Below are positions 35,001 to 43,493 of a stretch of DNA of 55,000 bases, one piece after another. A program made the translations under genes and the position numbers. The stretch is from Zelonia costaricensis (Eukaryota > Euglenozoa > Kinetoplastea > Trypanosomatida > Trypanosomatidae). Location of the stretch: contig JASAOO010003457.1 of NCBI GenBank assembly GCA_030849075.1, positions 1-55,000 of the forward strand. Direction: 5' to 3'. The notes below the pieces were generated by a model. The model saw nothing but the letters and a program-made list of their open reading frames with translations, was not told the origin of the DNA and searched no databases. The stretch's first letter is position 1, and each line of letters opens with the position of its first letter.

Positions 35001-37087
35001 CCGGGCGCCAGCACGGCCACGAGCGCCGCCGCTCCCACCGGCGCCGCAGGGGCAGCAGCGACAGCGGCAGCAGCGATGGCAGAGCGGAGCAGCCGTCTAC
35101 GGCCCGCCGTGCCTCCACGGTGTTTGCGCTGGATGCGGAGGTCGACAGCGACGTCGAGGGCGACCTCGCCACGTCGATGGAGTTCCAGCTGTCCCGACTA
35201 CAGCTCATGCGAGAGGCATCAGCTTTCCTCCTTCCCGCGGCGTCCGGAGCCGAGGTGCGTGCACCGGGGAAGGACTCGCACCACGCGAAGCACAACAAGT
35301 CTACGCGCGACGCGGCGTCGAAGAGCCGACGGAGGAAAACGGCGAAGGTGGACGACGAGGACGGCGGCGACGAGCGGGACAGCAATGCGGACCCGAAGCG
35401 CCGCCGCCACCGTCCTCAGAGCCGTCACGCAACCCGCCAGCGCCAGCGCAGGAGTCGCAGTAGTCGCAGCCGCAGTCCCGAGGAACGCGCAAACAAGCGT
35501 GCCGCAACGTCGGGCCAGCACCGCAGCGCGCCGGCCAGGTCCGACAGGGCTGGCGAGGCCGACGCGACGCGCCGAAAGTCACGCAAGTCAGCGAAGCAGC
35601 GAGGCGACGAGGCCACCAAGGCGGAGCGGCATCGACAGCACCGCAAGGGCCGCCGCGGCAGCAGCGCGACCCCGCCGCGGCCCGAGCCCCTCCCCCCGCC
35701 GCCGCAGCCCTCTTATGGCACCGACAGCCGCCGCTACCTGCACAGGTCTGCGAGGGACGGCGATGAGGACGTGGACCGCGCCCCCTTCTTCGTCTCCCAC
35801 GCGGCGCACCTGGCAGCCTCGTCGCGGTCTTTCCGATCTGCCTCGCTCTACAGCCCCCGCGCCGACGGCGACGACGCGCCGGCCTTTCCCCGCTCCATCT
35901 TCGAAGACCGCACGGGCCCCGCTCGCGCTCGCTACAGCTCGGCGCGCCCGCACTTCCGCAGTAGCAGCGTCTTTAGCGACAGCCGCGCTGAGGAGTCCCG
36001 GTGGTACCGCTCGCCCTCCCCCGCTGTCTGGACCAGGGGCCGCTCCCCGGTGCGCGACTCTCGCCGCGCTGGTGTGGGTGGCGTGGACCCTGACGCGGGG
36101 TCACCAACGCCGCGCTGGGCGAGCACGGCACGCCGGCCGTACACCCCAACGTCCGCCTACAACGGCGGGCACGACCGCGCAACGGCGTGGCGGCAGCGCA
36201 GCTTCAGCGCGGCACCCAGCACGGCGCGGCGCCCGTCGACGCGGTGGGACGACTACGTGCGCGAGGCCGGGCTCGGTGGCGGCGATGGGGGGCGGAAGAG
36301 TGCTCAGCACCCGTACCGTCGCCGCTCCTCGCCCACCACACCACTAGCCTCGTCGTACGCGCCGGCGTCCCCGTCGCTGGCGCAGCAGCGGCGGCGCAGC
36401 GCAGAGAGCCGCGCTTACGACTCCACGGCACGCGGGCCGCCACGCCAGCCGACATCACCGCGTCCGTACACCGCGTCCTACACGAGCCCCCGCCCTCGCC
36501 CATCTGCCGAGGTGTTCGACGACATCGACGACATCCCGCGGCGGCAGTACTTCAACGACGACGCGCCGCCGTCTCGCACGACCGCCGGAGCAGCGCGGCG
36601 TGACGCCCCAAGCGACCCGCCGTCTACAGCGCAGCCGACGAGAAACTCGTACGCGCACCAGCGCGGCGGACCGCGTGGTGGTGATCGTGCAGCGGCAGCG
36701 ACGGCACGAGCAACAGCCGCAAGTCGGCCCCGACGCCGCTCCAATGCGGATGACCTGCTCGTCTCTACCCCACCGCAGGAGGAGGTGGTGGCCGACGCGT
36801 GGACGCCGGACGAGGAGCTGGGCGGGAGCGTGCCTCGAGCGGCCGCGTACGGCCGCGCCGCTGCCCGGCCACCGCCGCCACCGCCGTCACCACCTCACGC
36901 CACTGCCTCCTCAACCTCGGCCGCTCCAGCAACGAAGGCGGCGTGGGCGGCGCAGCTGCACGGCGGTGCGGCCCTGCCCATTGCGGCGGAGCACATCGTC
37001 ACGGACGCGCAGGCTGCCGACGACTTCGTCAGCGGTGTGACGCACATCATCGACGCCCTGAAGCGGTACAAGGCGGCAGTCGCATAG
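29009..37087 (+). CDS. Giant disordered Ser/Arg/Ala/Pro-rich protein, 2692 aa
   Basis: This is one uninterrupted 8-kb frame. I recognise no domain. Nearly the whole protein is low complexity: Ser/Pro/Arg/Ala-rich with polyGln near residues 450-456, acidic patches (about 150-170), His/Ser/Arg repeats near 740-760 (HHHSSRSRSRSPSS), a Lys/Arg block around 1985-2015, and an SR block RRSRSSRSRSPEE near 2146. Short ordered-looking islands occur at about 1031 (RKKLVVVVRRRR), 1637-1670 (LSQEWQLTLRERAGM then a helix) and the C-terminal 45 residues (AADDFVSGVTHIIDALKRY), which are probably helical. Many Ser-Pro and Arg-x-x-Ser sites suggest heavy phosphorylation. The basic, SR-bearing composition would fit a cytoskeleton-associated linker or an RNA-granule/speckle protein; neither can be chosen from sequence. 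ATG 29009 is the first ATG after the acceptor. Confidence 0.88.
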   Translation: MDGGAPRLPRLGGHHAAAPTRNGAAAAAPSTPRAPAQASRVHPAHTSRSPDRADRPHIDVGYDDDGIPHASRRSSTSSLALSNSGAPQSAPPPLQQPPRHKPVTQAAAAASPQSAAWKAQVKDEVLRGAAHRQASPEAAAAIPREEVYAALEEEEDEGDDVDVDFADDDATPARADGAGHGHGHGTSQPQHRFPVMVPGAGQPGRADQPPLPVMGTLSAAVMAAAAAAPGSPVSPTSSIATDTPRSILRQPGTATRQSSSRTGRRRISFVGVSPPRPEEHQSAARRSAGGDEGSGDEYESAEPSLYYDSETPPASAAATPPQHARKMLSGDASTSTNTTDANARSRGEGSGDSRCGTSPSPPTPPGPQPRHAAVKSALMLSPERPERSSRALTQSPPRDDFVVPKASPRRSSTAAAAPAGTVPSAPPPPEEEEGDEVTLDVAPAPWRQRQQQQQQQPRARSSTRLQPQPRQQHLKSPERDEDVLTQPHNHSERTASRLDVPAAGAAAAVMRRPPARQRWPADAYLDDPPTEASDARRTRQGQRERLDPEDDMGSATGSSRSATASSSFDNGSDSDDSATPLRYRSPVKATTRDSPPRTTSPPQAPTSPSGRLPQRHPVEQHTRQHDHHRNSEERPHQQAPAGRAESVEARGGAAPSRSGDSSSSHSSPQRDGRETRAAPAEDDEVIGHVYAAAAAPLRAEAGRSPSPGHSPSTITERSSGQSVAEDASHAAQGARRTPTPPSPHQRRHHHSSRSRSRSPSSGDEASSSLRGTDVAAKAHAAAGKPAKKSASSSRGAEPQVYVDPLLRERRLLHERARNASPPYVDQPHVARPVFQSRHGSSREQVEDVESPQRRLSEQPQHQNAHRRRHHRNSASSPNGAADSAAALVWGERRQSATIPVSLRDAMARHDSPAAQPRRRSDGGAVNAILRRPSAVRRLQTPHETSTPHSDNDDEHSQANGEAGATPSPSVSSTLSSGGVPADALVWEEAAAAAPASPAGGRGSSLATSPPLSPMSMSSTALATTPGGHKVLRKKLVVVVRRRRSGTAPSEEDPVVQLSMLPFKQGAAALLPNVGAAPSERRHSLSSEGRASTPRLEKLIDHVKPKRRGSVASRRSSRTPPPAAAAREGLRERGLEGDSVEIIEDGRLRFRRALSGLSSRSVSPRTSVPPSAMRSRSPRTRSSPSQENDCARSSSGERSAVQAAAEGRPRWPSRLPESHDRREALPAGTTATTSTSTPPLPRSAAVPAKAKKATAKEAGDGAPQPRARNGSPEPSATVSQATSRGRRRHHHRHHSSRSVRSVGTQSVIEEPQQGRAAAATAAPRALALPDAPYRETQNDEYYGAAADMAADVAALATAVAAPLQGRIGITPMAAPLLPRLALQADAGLVASHHARNPCSNADAGQSQAEGVWSGASSENGDAVLGPRVTAHRGASSLSLKRLQYTSGTQTERGAGAALIAGSTRAGMPLYAATPVQHVPVGGFAPASLVPRAAEAEANGVDAVDVDVIAAGILADAGNAVHDDAEEEESPASFVKRPASRVAAPSPSPSAASPVSRLRRGSAVVTPGTSREPRAMYGSAASGASASAPQVPYVIPAASPPPPPWPAAVAGFHHAAISAGGGAASVPLFVPPLTVDSVAHLSQEWQLTLRERAGMAKKSAMEHFLIASAEAGAAEAAAVPSPPYVAPRVAAQGAAPGSAWAAQRGWPAQEYYGQSAAAAAVPPPTDIATVPLSTYSASPQSFWALEQAVQRDVSSSAPAAKQPPPQQQQQRRPSSRRISLSCAPIGPHALPAAIAVPQLSSAQVSPRRAPTPAEAAAEPVTDGFAVSPSRRTAASAATKRQQQPQSRRGRSAETLSDVESSADEVDALPPPPSASGKNARDRAQRQQQRPSTKQAATSHRSVMMSPPVFTVVESAPETRSTRVNTKESGRHDRRKNKRDDASGYEETDNSFVTAASSVSSSSSVSPAARRASSRTKTKVAKRTEGTPAKEKKKGAKERRSGRQHGHERRRSHRRRRGSSDSGSSDGRAEQPSTARRASTVFALDAEVDSDVEGDLATSMEFQLSRLQLMREASAFLLPAASGAEVRAPGKDSHHAKHNKSTRDAASKSRRRKTAKVDDEDGGDERDSNADPKRRRHRPQSRHATRQRQRRSRSSRSRSPEERANKRAATSGQHRSAPARSDRAGEADATRRKSRKSAKQRGDEATKAERHRQHRKGRRGSSATPPRPEPLPPPPQPSYGTDSRRYLHRSARDGDEDVDRAPFFVSHAAHLAASSRSFRSASLYSPRADGDDAPAFPRSIFEDRTGPARARYSSARPHFRSSSVFSDSRAEESRWYRSPSPAVWTRGRSPVRDSRRAGVGGVDPDAGSPTPRWASTARRPYTPTSAYNGGHDRATAWRQRSFSAAPSTARRPSTRWDDYVREAGLGGGDGGRKSAQHPYRRRSSPTTPLASSYAPASPSLAQQRRRSAESRAYDSTARGPPRQPTSPRPYTASYTSPRPRPSAEVFDDIDDIPRRQYFNDDAPPSRTTAGAARRDAPSDPPSTAQPTRNSYAHQRGGPRGGDRAAAATARATAASRPRRRSNADDLLVSTPPQEEVVADAWTPDEELGGSVPRAAAYGRAAARPPPPPPSPPHATASSTSAAPATKAAWAAQLHGGAALPIAAEHIVTDAQAADDFVSGVTHIIDALKRYKAAVA

Positions 37088-37443
37088 CCGCGGTGAGGCT
37101 TGTCGTCGCTCGGCTTGAGTGGGGGATGCGCTTCGAGGTCTGAAGTTCGCTCTGCCTCGCCTTTGTGTGTGTGTGTGTTGTTGTTGTTCTTGTCCTCTAC
37201 CTCGTCGCTGCCGTCCACGTGTAGAGTGGTTTGCTGGGCCTTCGAGAACCTCGGCGTTTAAGTGAGTGTGTGGGGGGGGAGCATCCCGGTGCGGGTCGAA
37301 TGGAGTGCTTGCCTGGTAGAAGTGCCGCTAGATTTACTGTTACACCTTATGAGTTGCCTGTCTTGGTGTCGTCCTTTTTTTTCTTTGTGTGTGCGTGTGT
37401 GTTCGCTTGTGTTCCTTTTGCTGCATGTTACGCGGGCGTCTAG

Positions 37444-37444
<1 letters not shown>

Positions 37445-37476
<32 letters not shown>
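37445..37476 (+). repeat. (GT)16 microsatellite
   Basis: Thirty-two bases of uninterrupted TG repeat lie about 360 bases into the 3' UTR of the giant disordered protein. Confidence 0.95.
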
Positions 37477-37478
<2 letters not shown>

Positions 37479-38405
37479 TGTGTGTGGCGGCGGGTGTAGG
37501 AGAGCTGCCACTCCTTTTTTTTTCTTTTGCATTACCGTAGAGAGAAGAAAAGAAAAGAATGAAGACTCGCTCGTGAGAAATACGGCGGCGTGTGTTCTTC
37601 TGCTTCTTTTGTGTAGTTCATGTTGTTATACGTGTACGCTGCGCGTTTGCGCTTTGGTGCCGCCCACCTCGCTCCCATCACCCTCGCGTTTCTTCCTTAT
37701 CTTGCGACCCCTGCTTGTGTCGCACGCAGCTCTCCGCGCCGCAGAAACCTCGACACACGCACTCCGCTTGTCGCGCCGAGCAATTCTGGAAGATGATCGA
37801 AACATAGAGCGTTCCTCTCCGAAGAAAAAAGAAAAAACGAAACAGGAACCATGAGTTAGGCGCATGCTCTAGAACAGGAACAGGGACGAAGAGGACATCA
37901 GTAAGGCAACGCGAGACTTAGCTTCGAAACTCACGGGTCGTGAGCTGCATCGAAGTCGTGTGAAGGAAGGTGGCTTTCGGTCGCGTGCATGGTCGGCGAC
38001 GTCCTTCTTCCTCGCACAGTCACGCGCCCGTGCCGCATCGCCACCACGCACCCGGCACGAGTCGGACTCCAGGAGGGTCGCCTGACTGCAGTGCAAGATG
38101 CCGACGCACTCCACCTGGCGCGCAGAAAAAGGTCTTGCTGCCGCGTCATCCGCAGACTCAAGCCCGTCCTGATCCTGCGTCCTACGCATCATCGCGATCC
38201 CGAGTATCTCACATTCCCAGTGAGTGTCTCTCTGCAACCTCCACGACTGCCACGTTTTCTTTTGTGCCCGCATCGCACCGCCACCTGCTCCGCTCCGCTA
38301 CCCCCCACCCCACGCCTGCTCCCTCCCTCTCTGCCGCGCCAGTTGCGCTGTCAAGCAAGCGCGTGGTACGCAAGCGTCTTCTCTGCTGCCGCCGACATAA
38401 TCCCA

Positions 38406-38454
38406 GCGTCTCTCCTCCTCTCCTCATCTCCCACCCCTCCCTCTGTACCCGAAG
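38406..38454 (+). promoter_or_regulatory. Predicted spliced-leader acceptor of SPEF1
   Basis: A CTC-rich tract is followed by AG at 38453-38454. The 116-base leader is ATG-free. AG 38511-38512 is an alternative. A second C/T tract just before the ATG has no AG behind it and so cannot serve. Confidence 0.5.
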
Positions 38455-38570
38455 GACTGTGCGTTCACGAGGGACGTGAGGCAGCGCACCGCGGCCACGC
38501 CGGCAGTTTTAGGTATTCGTTTCTCCTCTTCACGCCCCCCCCCTCCCCACCCGCACCCTTCGCTTTCTCA

Positions 38571-39392
38571 ATGGCCGCCGTCGCTTTCACGGAGGAGGAC
38601 CTCCACGAGTTGTACACGTGGGTGGATGAGATTCCCATTTCTCGCCCAAAGCGCAACATCGCACGCGACTTCGCAGATGGCTGCTCCGTTGCCGAGATTC
38701 TCAAGTTCTTCTTCCCCAAGCTGGTGGATCTGCACAACTACGTGCCTGCCATGTCGCACGCCAAGAAGCTGGACAACTGGAACACCCTCAACGCCAAGGT
38801 CCTCCGCAAGCTGTACTTCGAAGTGCCGCAGGAGGAGGTGGAAGACATCATCGCGGCCGTCCCAGGCGCCATCGAGCGCTTCCTGCGCGCACTGCGCATG
38901 AAGGTGGCCCAGATCAAGGCACGCCGGGACGAGATGCGCATGACGGGTGAGATGCAGGCGTACGAGGAGGTGCACTACGCCGACCCCACCACGCCGCCGC
39001 CACTATCCGCCCGCGAGGCCGCAGCCGTCACGGCCGCCGCTGCGCCACCCAGCGCGTCGCGGCACGGTAGTGGCGGCGGCCGGCCAGCGTCCTCCTCCGC
39101 CGGGCGCGGCGGCCGCGCTGCCTCGTCGTCGCTGGGCTCGGCGCCGTCGGCCCCACCACCAGCGCCGTCGCAGCAGCAGCAGCACGCCCCTGTCCACCCC
39201 CCAGCCCCCGAAGAGTCCGAGGAGCTGGTCAGCTTGATGCACCTCTTGCGGGAGAAGGACTACACCATCCAGGAGCTGCGCGAAACCGTCTCGATTCTGT
39301 CGGAGAAGATCGTGAAGCTGGAGGAGCTGGTGCGCGTGAAGGATGAGAAGCTGAACCAGTATCGCCAGAAGTTCGGTCGCATGCCGGCGTAG
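38571..39392 (+). CDS. SPEF1: SPEF1/CLAMP microtubule-associated protein (CH domain plus coiled coil)
   Basis: The product is 273 aa. The frame is open further upstream, but ATG 38571 is the first ATG after the predicted acceptor and begins exactly at the domain. Residues 1-105 are the divergent calponin-homology domain of the SPEF1/CLAMP family (DUF1042): LHELYTWVDEIPISRPKRN, then FADGCSVAEILKFFFPKLV, HNY, and NWNTLNAKVLRKL. Residues 135-215 are a Pro/Ser/Ala/Gly linker. Residues about 222-270 form a coiled coil (LLREKDYTIQELRETVSIL, then EKIVKLEELVRVKDEKL) that dimerises the protein in the family. SPEF1 binds and bundles microtubules of cilia; in T. brucei the ortholog has been placed on the microtubule quartet near the flagellar base and bilobe, so a similar cytoskeletal location is expected here. 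Confidence 0.93.
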   Translation: MAAVAFTEEDLHELYTWVDEIPISRPKRNIARDFADGCSVAEILKFFFPKLVDLHNYVPAMSHAKKLDNWNTLNAKVLRKLYFEVPQEEVEDIIAAVPGAIERFLRALRMKVAQIKARRDEMRMTGEMQAYEEVHYADPTTPPPLSAREAAAVTAAAAPPSASRHGSGGGRPASSSAGRGGRAASSSLGSAPSAPPPAPSQQQQHAPVHPPAPEESEELVSLMHLLREKDYTIQELRETVSILSEKIVKLEELVRVKDEKLNQYRQKFGRMPA

Positions 39393-39864
39393 GAGTGAAG
39401 GATACATGCGCCGACTCCTTTCCGTGTATGTGGGTATGTGTGGGGCTTGCTTTTGTGCACTTGCCTGCGCGGGAGTGGCGGTGCTCTGTTTTAGATGCTG
39501 CGGCTTGAGTTCGCAGCTGCTGCTGTGCCAGTCCAACGGTGAAGTTGCAAGGCGCTTATGTGTTTGTGTGTGTGTGTGCCGTGAGCCACGACGAGCGTGC
39601 GAAGAGGTCGCACAAGGGGGGGAAGGGTGTTCAAGAACGAGTCGGGGTGGAGGTGTGGTGGGGCGGCTCGCGTGAGTAGGCGTGCACTCCCCTCCTCACG
39701 CACGCTCTGTTGGCCTTTTCCGTCCCGCCTCCTCGTGGTCGTGTGTCGGTCGCGCGGAAGGGTGTACCTGTATAGCTGTATCAAACTACAAAGGGGCGGG
39801 GAGTGAGAAGGCCGCGGCGCAGGAGACGACTGACAAAGCTTTTTTTGCTGGTTCGTTTGCTCGC

Positions 39865-40005
39865 ATGTCGATTGCGATTGGCACTGTCGAGCCCGTCGCT
39901 GCGTGCATCCTCCTCCCTCTTCTCCCTTTCCTCATCCGCTGCCTCGCCGGGGTGTGGCGGAGCCTTCGCGTGGCGGTTCGCGGCAGTTTCATGGCGGCTC
40001 TGTGA
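39865..40005 (+). CDS. Doubtful 46-aa ORF encoding one hydrophobic segment
   Basis: The frame reads MSIAIGTVEPVAACILLPLL and continues with PFLIRCLAGVW, followed by a basic end (RSLRVAVRGSF). That is a plausible single membrane span with a positive tail. A T7 run lies 23 bases upstream, but no AG separates it from the ATG, so the acceptor evidence is weak. It may be a small-protein gene or chance within the 3' UTR of SPEF1. Confidence 0.15.
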   Translation: MSIAIGTVEPVAACILLPLLPFLIRCLAGVWRSLRVAVRGSFMAAL

Positions 40006-40950
40006 GCTGCACGACTCTTGACCCTTGCCAGCCCTGTTGCCTCGTGCAACGTCAACCGAACGACAACATGCTCGTCACTGCCCGTGTACACGGCACCACT
40101 CTCGGTGAACGCGCACCACGCAACGGCACGAGCTGGCGCTGCCGCCGACCGCTCGTTTTTTTTTTCCCTCCTCTGCCTCGTGTGCATGTGTGGCGCACCG
40201 GTCAGTGCCCGTTTGGTGGTTTGAGGTGCAAGCGGTCCTGAAACGCGTGTGTTGCGGCACCGCCTTCACTTCAAGGCTGCAACGGGTACACGCGCATGGA
40301 TAGGCTCCGACGGATCTCGCAGCCACGGCCTCTTTCTATCACCATTACCTCCCTCTGTCTGTGACCTACGGGGCACAATGTCTTCCACCTTGCTCACGAC
40401 CTCTGCGACGCCGCCGCTGAGTTACTCTACTCTCTCTGTCTCCATCTCTTGCTTGACCCCGCTCCCCTGCGCCTATGATGTGTCGTTAACCACACACACA
40501 CACACACACCTGCACGCATGCGCACTCTCACCACTCCCGCATCAACGTCATCCCCGCGCTGCGGCAACACGTCAACGCTTAGGAAACGCAAACTCGAGAA
40601 GCGCTAGCGCCCCTCCGCGTTGCTCGTTCAAATTCTGTCTTCCTCGGGTGTTGTTGCTGTCTCGGCGCTGTTGCCACGCTTCTCTTGTCAAGCTGCTCAC
40701 CTAAAAGCGTCTCACTCACGGCCACTTCACTCTCTTTCCGTCATTTGGACTTGCCGCGTTCTTCTCCCCTCCCCCCCACTTCGCTTCGACTCTCCTGCAG
40801 CATCAAACCGCTGTGTGGCAGTTGCCTCAGCACAGACTCGAAGACGCTCCGTGCCTTTTCCCGCTCTCTCTCTCTCTCGTCGCCGCTAAGGAGCGTTGTC
40901 GCCCGCGCGCACACCACCCCGCATCACGAGCAGCACACGTCGTCACGGTT

Positions 40951-41020
40951 CTACCATCTTCCTTTTTTCGCGTGGCGCCGTTCTCGCTCTTAACGTCTTC
41001 CTCGCTTCCCCGCTTGCCAG
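40951..41020 (+). promoter_or_regulatory. Predicted spliced-leader acceptor of SBDS
   Basis: A T/C-rich stretch is followed by a textbook TTGCCAG at 41014-41020. The 54-base leader to ATG 41075 has no ATG. Confidence 0.6.
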
Positions 41021-41074
41021 CATCGTCCATTCAGTGAGTAGTCGTGTTGCCGCCATCGCAGCGGTGCAGACAAG

Positions 41075-42670
41075 ATGAGCGCTCGCATGCAGTTCCCGCT
41101 GTCGCAGCGGCGGCACACCAACATTGCCGTCGTGCGCTACGCCAAGAATGGCGTCAAGCTCGAGATTGCGTGCTACAAGAACAAGGTTATCTCCTACCGC
41201 AGTGGAACGGAGAATCGAATGGACGAGGTGCTGCAGGTCGAGCGCGTCTTCACGAACGTCGCCCGCGGCTACCTCGCCTCCGAGAAGGATATCCAGGCCG
41301 TGTTTGGGGATGACATGACGGAGCAGGAGGCCATCAAGTACATGCTTGACCACGGCGAGCTGCAGGTCGCGCAGCAGGAGCGCACGGCGGAGGTGGACGA
41401 GATGTTCAAGGACATCGCCGTCATCATCTCCCAAAAGTGCGTCAACACCAACACACAGCACCCGTTCCCGTCGCAGGTGATTGAGCAGGCGCTGCGCTCC
41501 GTCGGCGCCGCCGTCAAGCTCGATCAGCCGGTGAAGAAGCAGGCGCTGAACCTTATCCACACGCTCATCGAGTCGAACATCATCCCCATCGCGCGCGCAA
41601 ACATGAAGATCCGCTGCACCGCCCCGACCGAGGCGGCGCTGGAGCAGCTGCGCGCGTGGTGCGCCGAGCACGACGCTGAGGTTGTCGAGAGGGACCCGGC
41701 GGCGTCGAACGCGGGCGGCGGCGCGAGCAGCAGCAGCCACTCGCTGCTCCTGCTGATGCAGCCGAACCTCTTCCGCGACCTGGATCGGTATGTGAAGGAA
41801 GAGCTCCCATCTGGCAGCACCGTTCACACGGTCGACGCGGCCGTCACGGAGGTGGGTGACGCCGACGTGCTTCTCGACCCAAACGCGGTCTCACGTGCCA
41901 ACGCGCAGCCTGGAAGCGCGGAGGAGGCGTCGGGCGCCGCAGCGAGGAAAGCGGTCGCTGGAGGCGGCGGGCCGTCCTCTTCGTCGGCAGGTAACGCGCA
42001 CCACGGCGCCCGGGCACGCGGCGGCGGCAACACCGGCGCCAGCAGCAGCAGCGTGGACCGCGACATGGACAGTTCCTCCGCCGGCCAGCCACAGACCAGC
42101 GAGGCCGGTAGCCGGCAGGGCCACGGCGGCGGTGGCGTTTCCAAGGCGGCGGCGGCCCGCGGCAAGCGGCGCGGTCAGGCCAGCGGGGGTGACAGCGACG
42201 ACGACGGTGACATCGCCACGCAGCTGCAGAAGCTCGGTCTGGACCCGTCGCAGGGGCCGCAGGACGGCAGCGACGACGACGAGGGCGGCCGTGGCGGCGC
42301 GCGTGGTGGGGGCAAGGCGAAGAAGAACAAGAAGAAGGCAGTAGCGGCGGGGGGCAAGAAGGCGACTGGCGCGGCGGCGGTTGCATGCCCTGGTGGCGAC
42401 GCCGACGACGATAGCGACGACGATCGCAAGGGCAAGAAGGGGAAGAAGGGGGCGAAGAAGAACAAGAAAGCGGTGGCCGCCCCGGTGGCGGAGAAGGCGG
42501 AGCCGGAGGCGGAGGAGGCCTTCAGCGACAGCGACGAGGAGCTGATGGGCAACCGCAAGCAGCGCGCCAAGAAGCAGCAGGAGGTGCAGACGCAGCAGGG
42601 CGGCAACGACTGGGACGAGGAGTACTTCGACTACGGCGAAGACGAAGAGAACGAAAACGCCACGAACTGA
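41075..42670 (+). CDS. SBDS: Ribosome maturation factor SBDS with kinetoplastid C-terminal extension
   Basis: The product is 531 aa. SBDS works with the GTPase EFL1 to release eIF6/TIF6 from pre-60S ribosomal subunits in the cytoplasm. Residues about 10-100 are the N-terminal FYSH domain (NIAVVRYAKNGVKLEIACYK, with WRSG-like SYRSG and MDEVLQVERVFTNVARG). Residues 105-170 are the central helical domain (IAVIISQKCVNTNTQHPFP), and 172-236 the ferredoxin-like domain (IIPIARANMKIRCTAPTEA). Human SBDS stops at about 250 aa. Here about 295 more residues follow: Gly/Ser/Ala linkers alternating with acidic (SDDDGD, DDDSDDD) and Lys-rich (KAKKNKKKA, KGKKGKKGAKKNKKA) blocks, ending in the acidic aromatic stretch DWDEEYFDYGEDEEN. 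A C-terminal extension has been reported for T. cruzi SBDS; RNA or ribosome contact by the Lys blocks is inference. Confidence 0.96.
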   Translation: MSARMQFPLSQRRHTNIAVVRYAKNGVKLEIACYKNKVISYRSGTENRMDEVLQVERVFTNVARGYLASEKDIQAVFGDDMTEQEAIKYMLDHGELQVAQQERTAEVDEMFKDIAVIISQKCVNTNTQHPFPSQVIEQALRSVGAAVKLDQPVKKQALNLIHTLIESNIIPIARANMKIRCTAPTEAALEQLRAWCAEHDAEVVERDPAASNAGGGASSSSHSLLLLMQPNLFRDLDRYVKEELPSGSTVHTVDAAVTEVGDADVLLDPNAVSRANAQPGSAEEASGAAARKAVAGGGGPSSSSAGNAHHGARARGGGNTGASSSSVDRDMDSSSAGQPQTSEAGSRQGHGGGGVSKAAAARGKRRGQASGGDSDDDGDIATQLQKLGLDPSQGPQDGSDDDEGGRGGARGGGKAKKNKKKAVAAGGKKATGAAAVACPGGDADDDSDDDRKGKKGKKGAKKNKKAVAAPVAEKAEPEAEEAFSDSDEELMGNRKQRAKKQQEVQTQQGGNDWDEEYFDYGEDEENENATN

Positions 42671-43493
42671 GCCGCCCCCCCCCCCCCGTGCGTCCGCGTG
42701 AGGCCAGCTGCTTTTTTTCCAGTTGTTGGTGCATGCTCGCGGGATACTGGCGCACGAGGGGAGAAGTCGATGTGGCGTGCCGTCCCCCATGCAGCATCAA
42801 GTGGTGGCGCTTCCATGACACCCTTGCCGACGCCCCTCCCCCTTCCCCTCCCCCCCCCCGAACTTCCATTCATCGATTGTTCTCCCCTACAATCGGCACG
42901 CACGAGGGACTATATCGGAGGAGGGAAGGTGAAGCATGTCGCGACAGCACGCGGAATCGATCGAAGCGACGTCTATCAGGCAGCCGTGTAACTACGCTAA
43001 AGCAGAAGTTCAGCTACAACGGCAGTATTTAAAGAAAAAAGAAAATGAAGGTACTGCAAACGCAGAGGTTTGAAGTGTCTCTAGTGCGGCAGGCCGCGTG
43101 CGCCACTCCGCCACTCGTGGGATGGGAGCCAAGCGCGCGCACCGAATGCGCAGAAGATGCTTAGTGGTTTTCGTGTTGTCGTGCAACCGCGCCGCATCGC
43201 CTGCTGCCGCCCCGTCTCGGCGAGGGTGGTGTGGCCACTTGCAAGGCGGTACGCCGACGCTGCACAACACCGCGGTGGCCGTCCTCAGCCCAATGACCTC
43301 TCGCCTTTACCTGAAACTCTTAATGACCTGTTGTCACGTGTGTCTTCCTCTTTCTTTGACTCCGTCACGAGGTGGCGCTCGCGTCGACGTGGTCCTCGGC
43401 ATTTGGCTTATCGCTCCCCCAGCACCCCCTCAACAGTAACAGTGGTGCCTGCGCACTCCCCCCACCCCTTCCCCCTCCAGACCTGTCCCACTC
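42671..43493 (+). other. Intergenic region
   Basis: This 823-base spacer has no supported gene. A C12 run begins a few bases after the SBDS stop (about 42677-42688), with another C run near 42852-42859 and an A-rich patch (about 43030-43045). Open frames here continue only by chance. Confidence 0.7.
43454..43480 (+). promoter_or_regulatory. Predicted spliced-leader acceptor
   Basis: A C-rich tract ends in CTCCAG at 43475-43480. The leader would be only 13 bases before ATG 43494. Confidence 0.5.

Larger units (their letters stand above)
37088..38570 (+). other. Intergenic region with a long GT array
   Basis: This 1.48-kb spacer has no supported gene. It contains a G-run (about 37270-37280), the GT array at 37445-37476, an A/G-rich patch (about 37540-37570 and 37820-37850), mixed sequence to about 38200, and then C/T blocks. 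Confidence 0.7.
39393..41074 (+). other. Intergenic region
   Basis: This 1.68-kb spacer contains a GT run (about 39561-39578), a G-rich patch (about 39605-39665), a (CA)10 run (about 40491-40509), T-runs and C/T blocks. The only frame worth noting is the 46-codon ORF at 39865-40005, listed separately. Confidence 0.65.

Noticed and set aside
34821..36347. 508-codon + strand frame inside the giant gene
   Set aside because: Arg/Thr/Ala-rich frame-shifted reading of the same low-complexity DNA. The long 2692-aa frame is continuous across it.
37989..38570. 194-codon N-terminal extension of SPEF1
   Set aside because: It has Pro/Ser/Arg-rich UTR-like composition, spans the polypyrimidine tract and lies upstream of the predicted acceptor; family proteins start at the CH domain.
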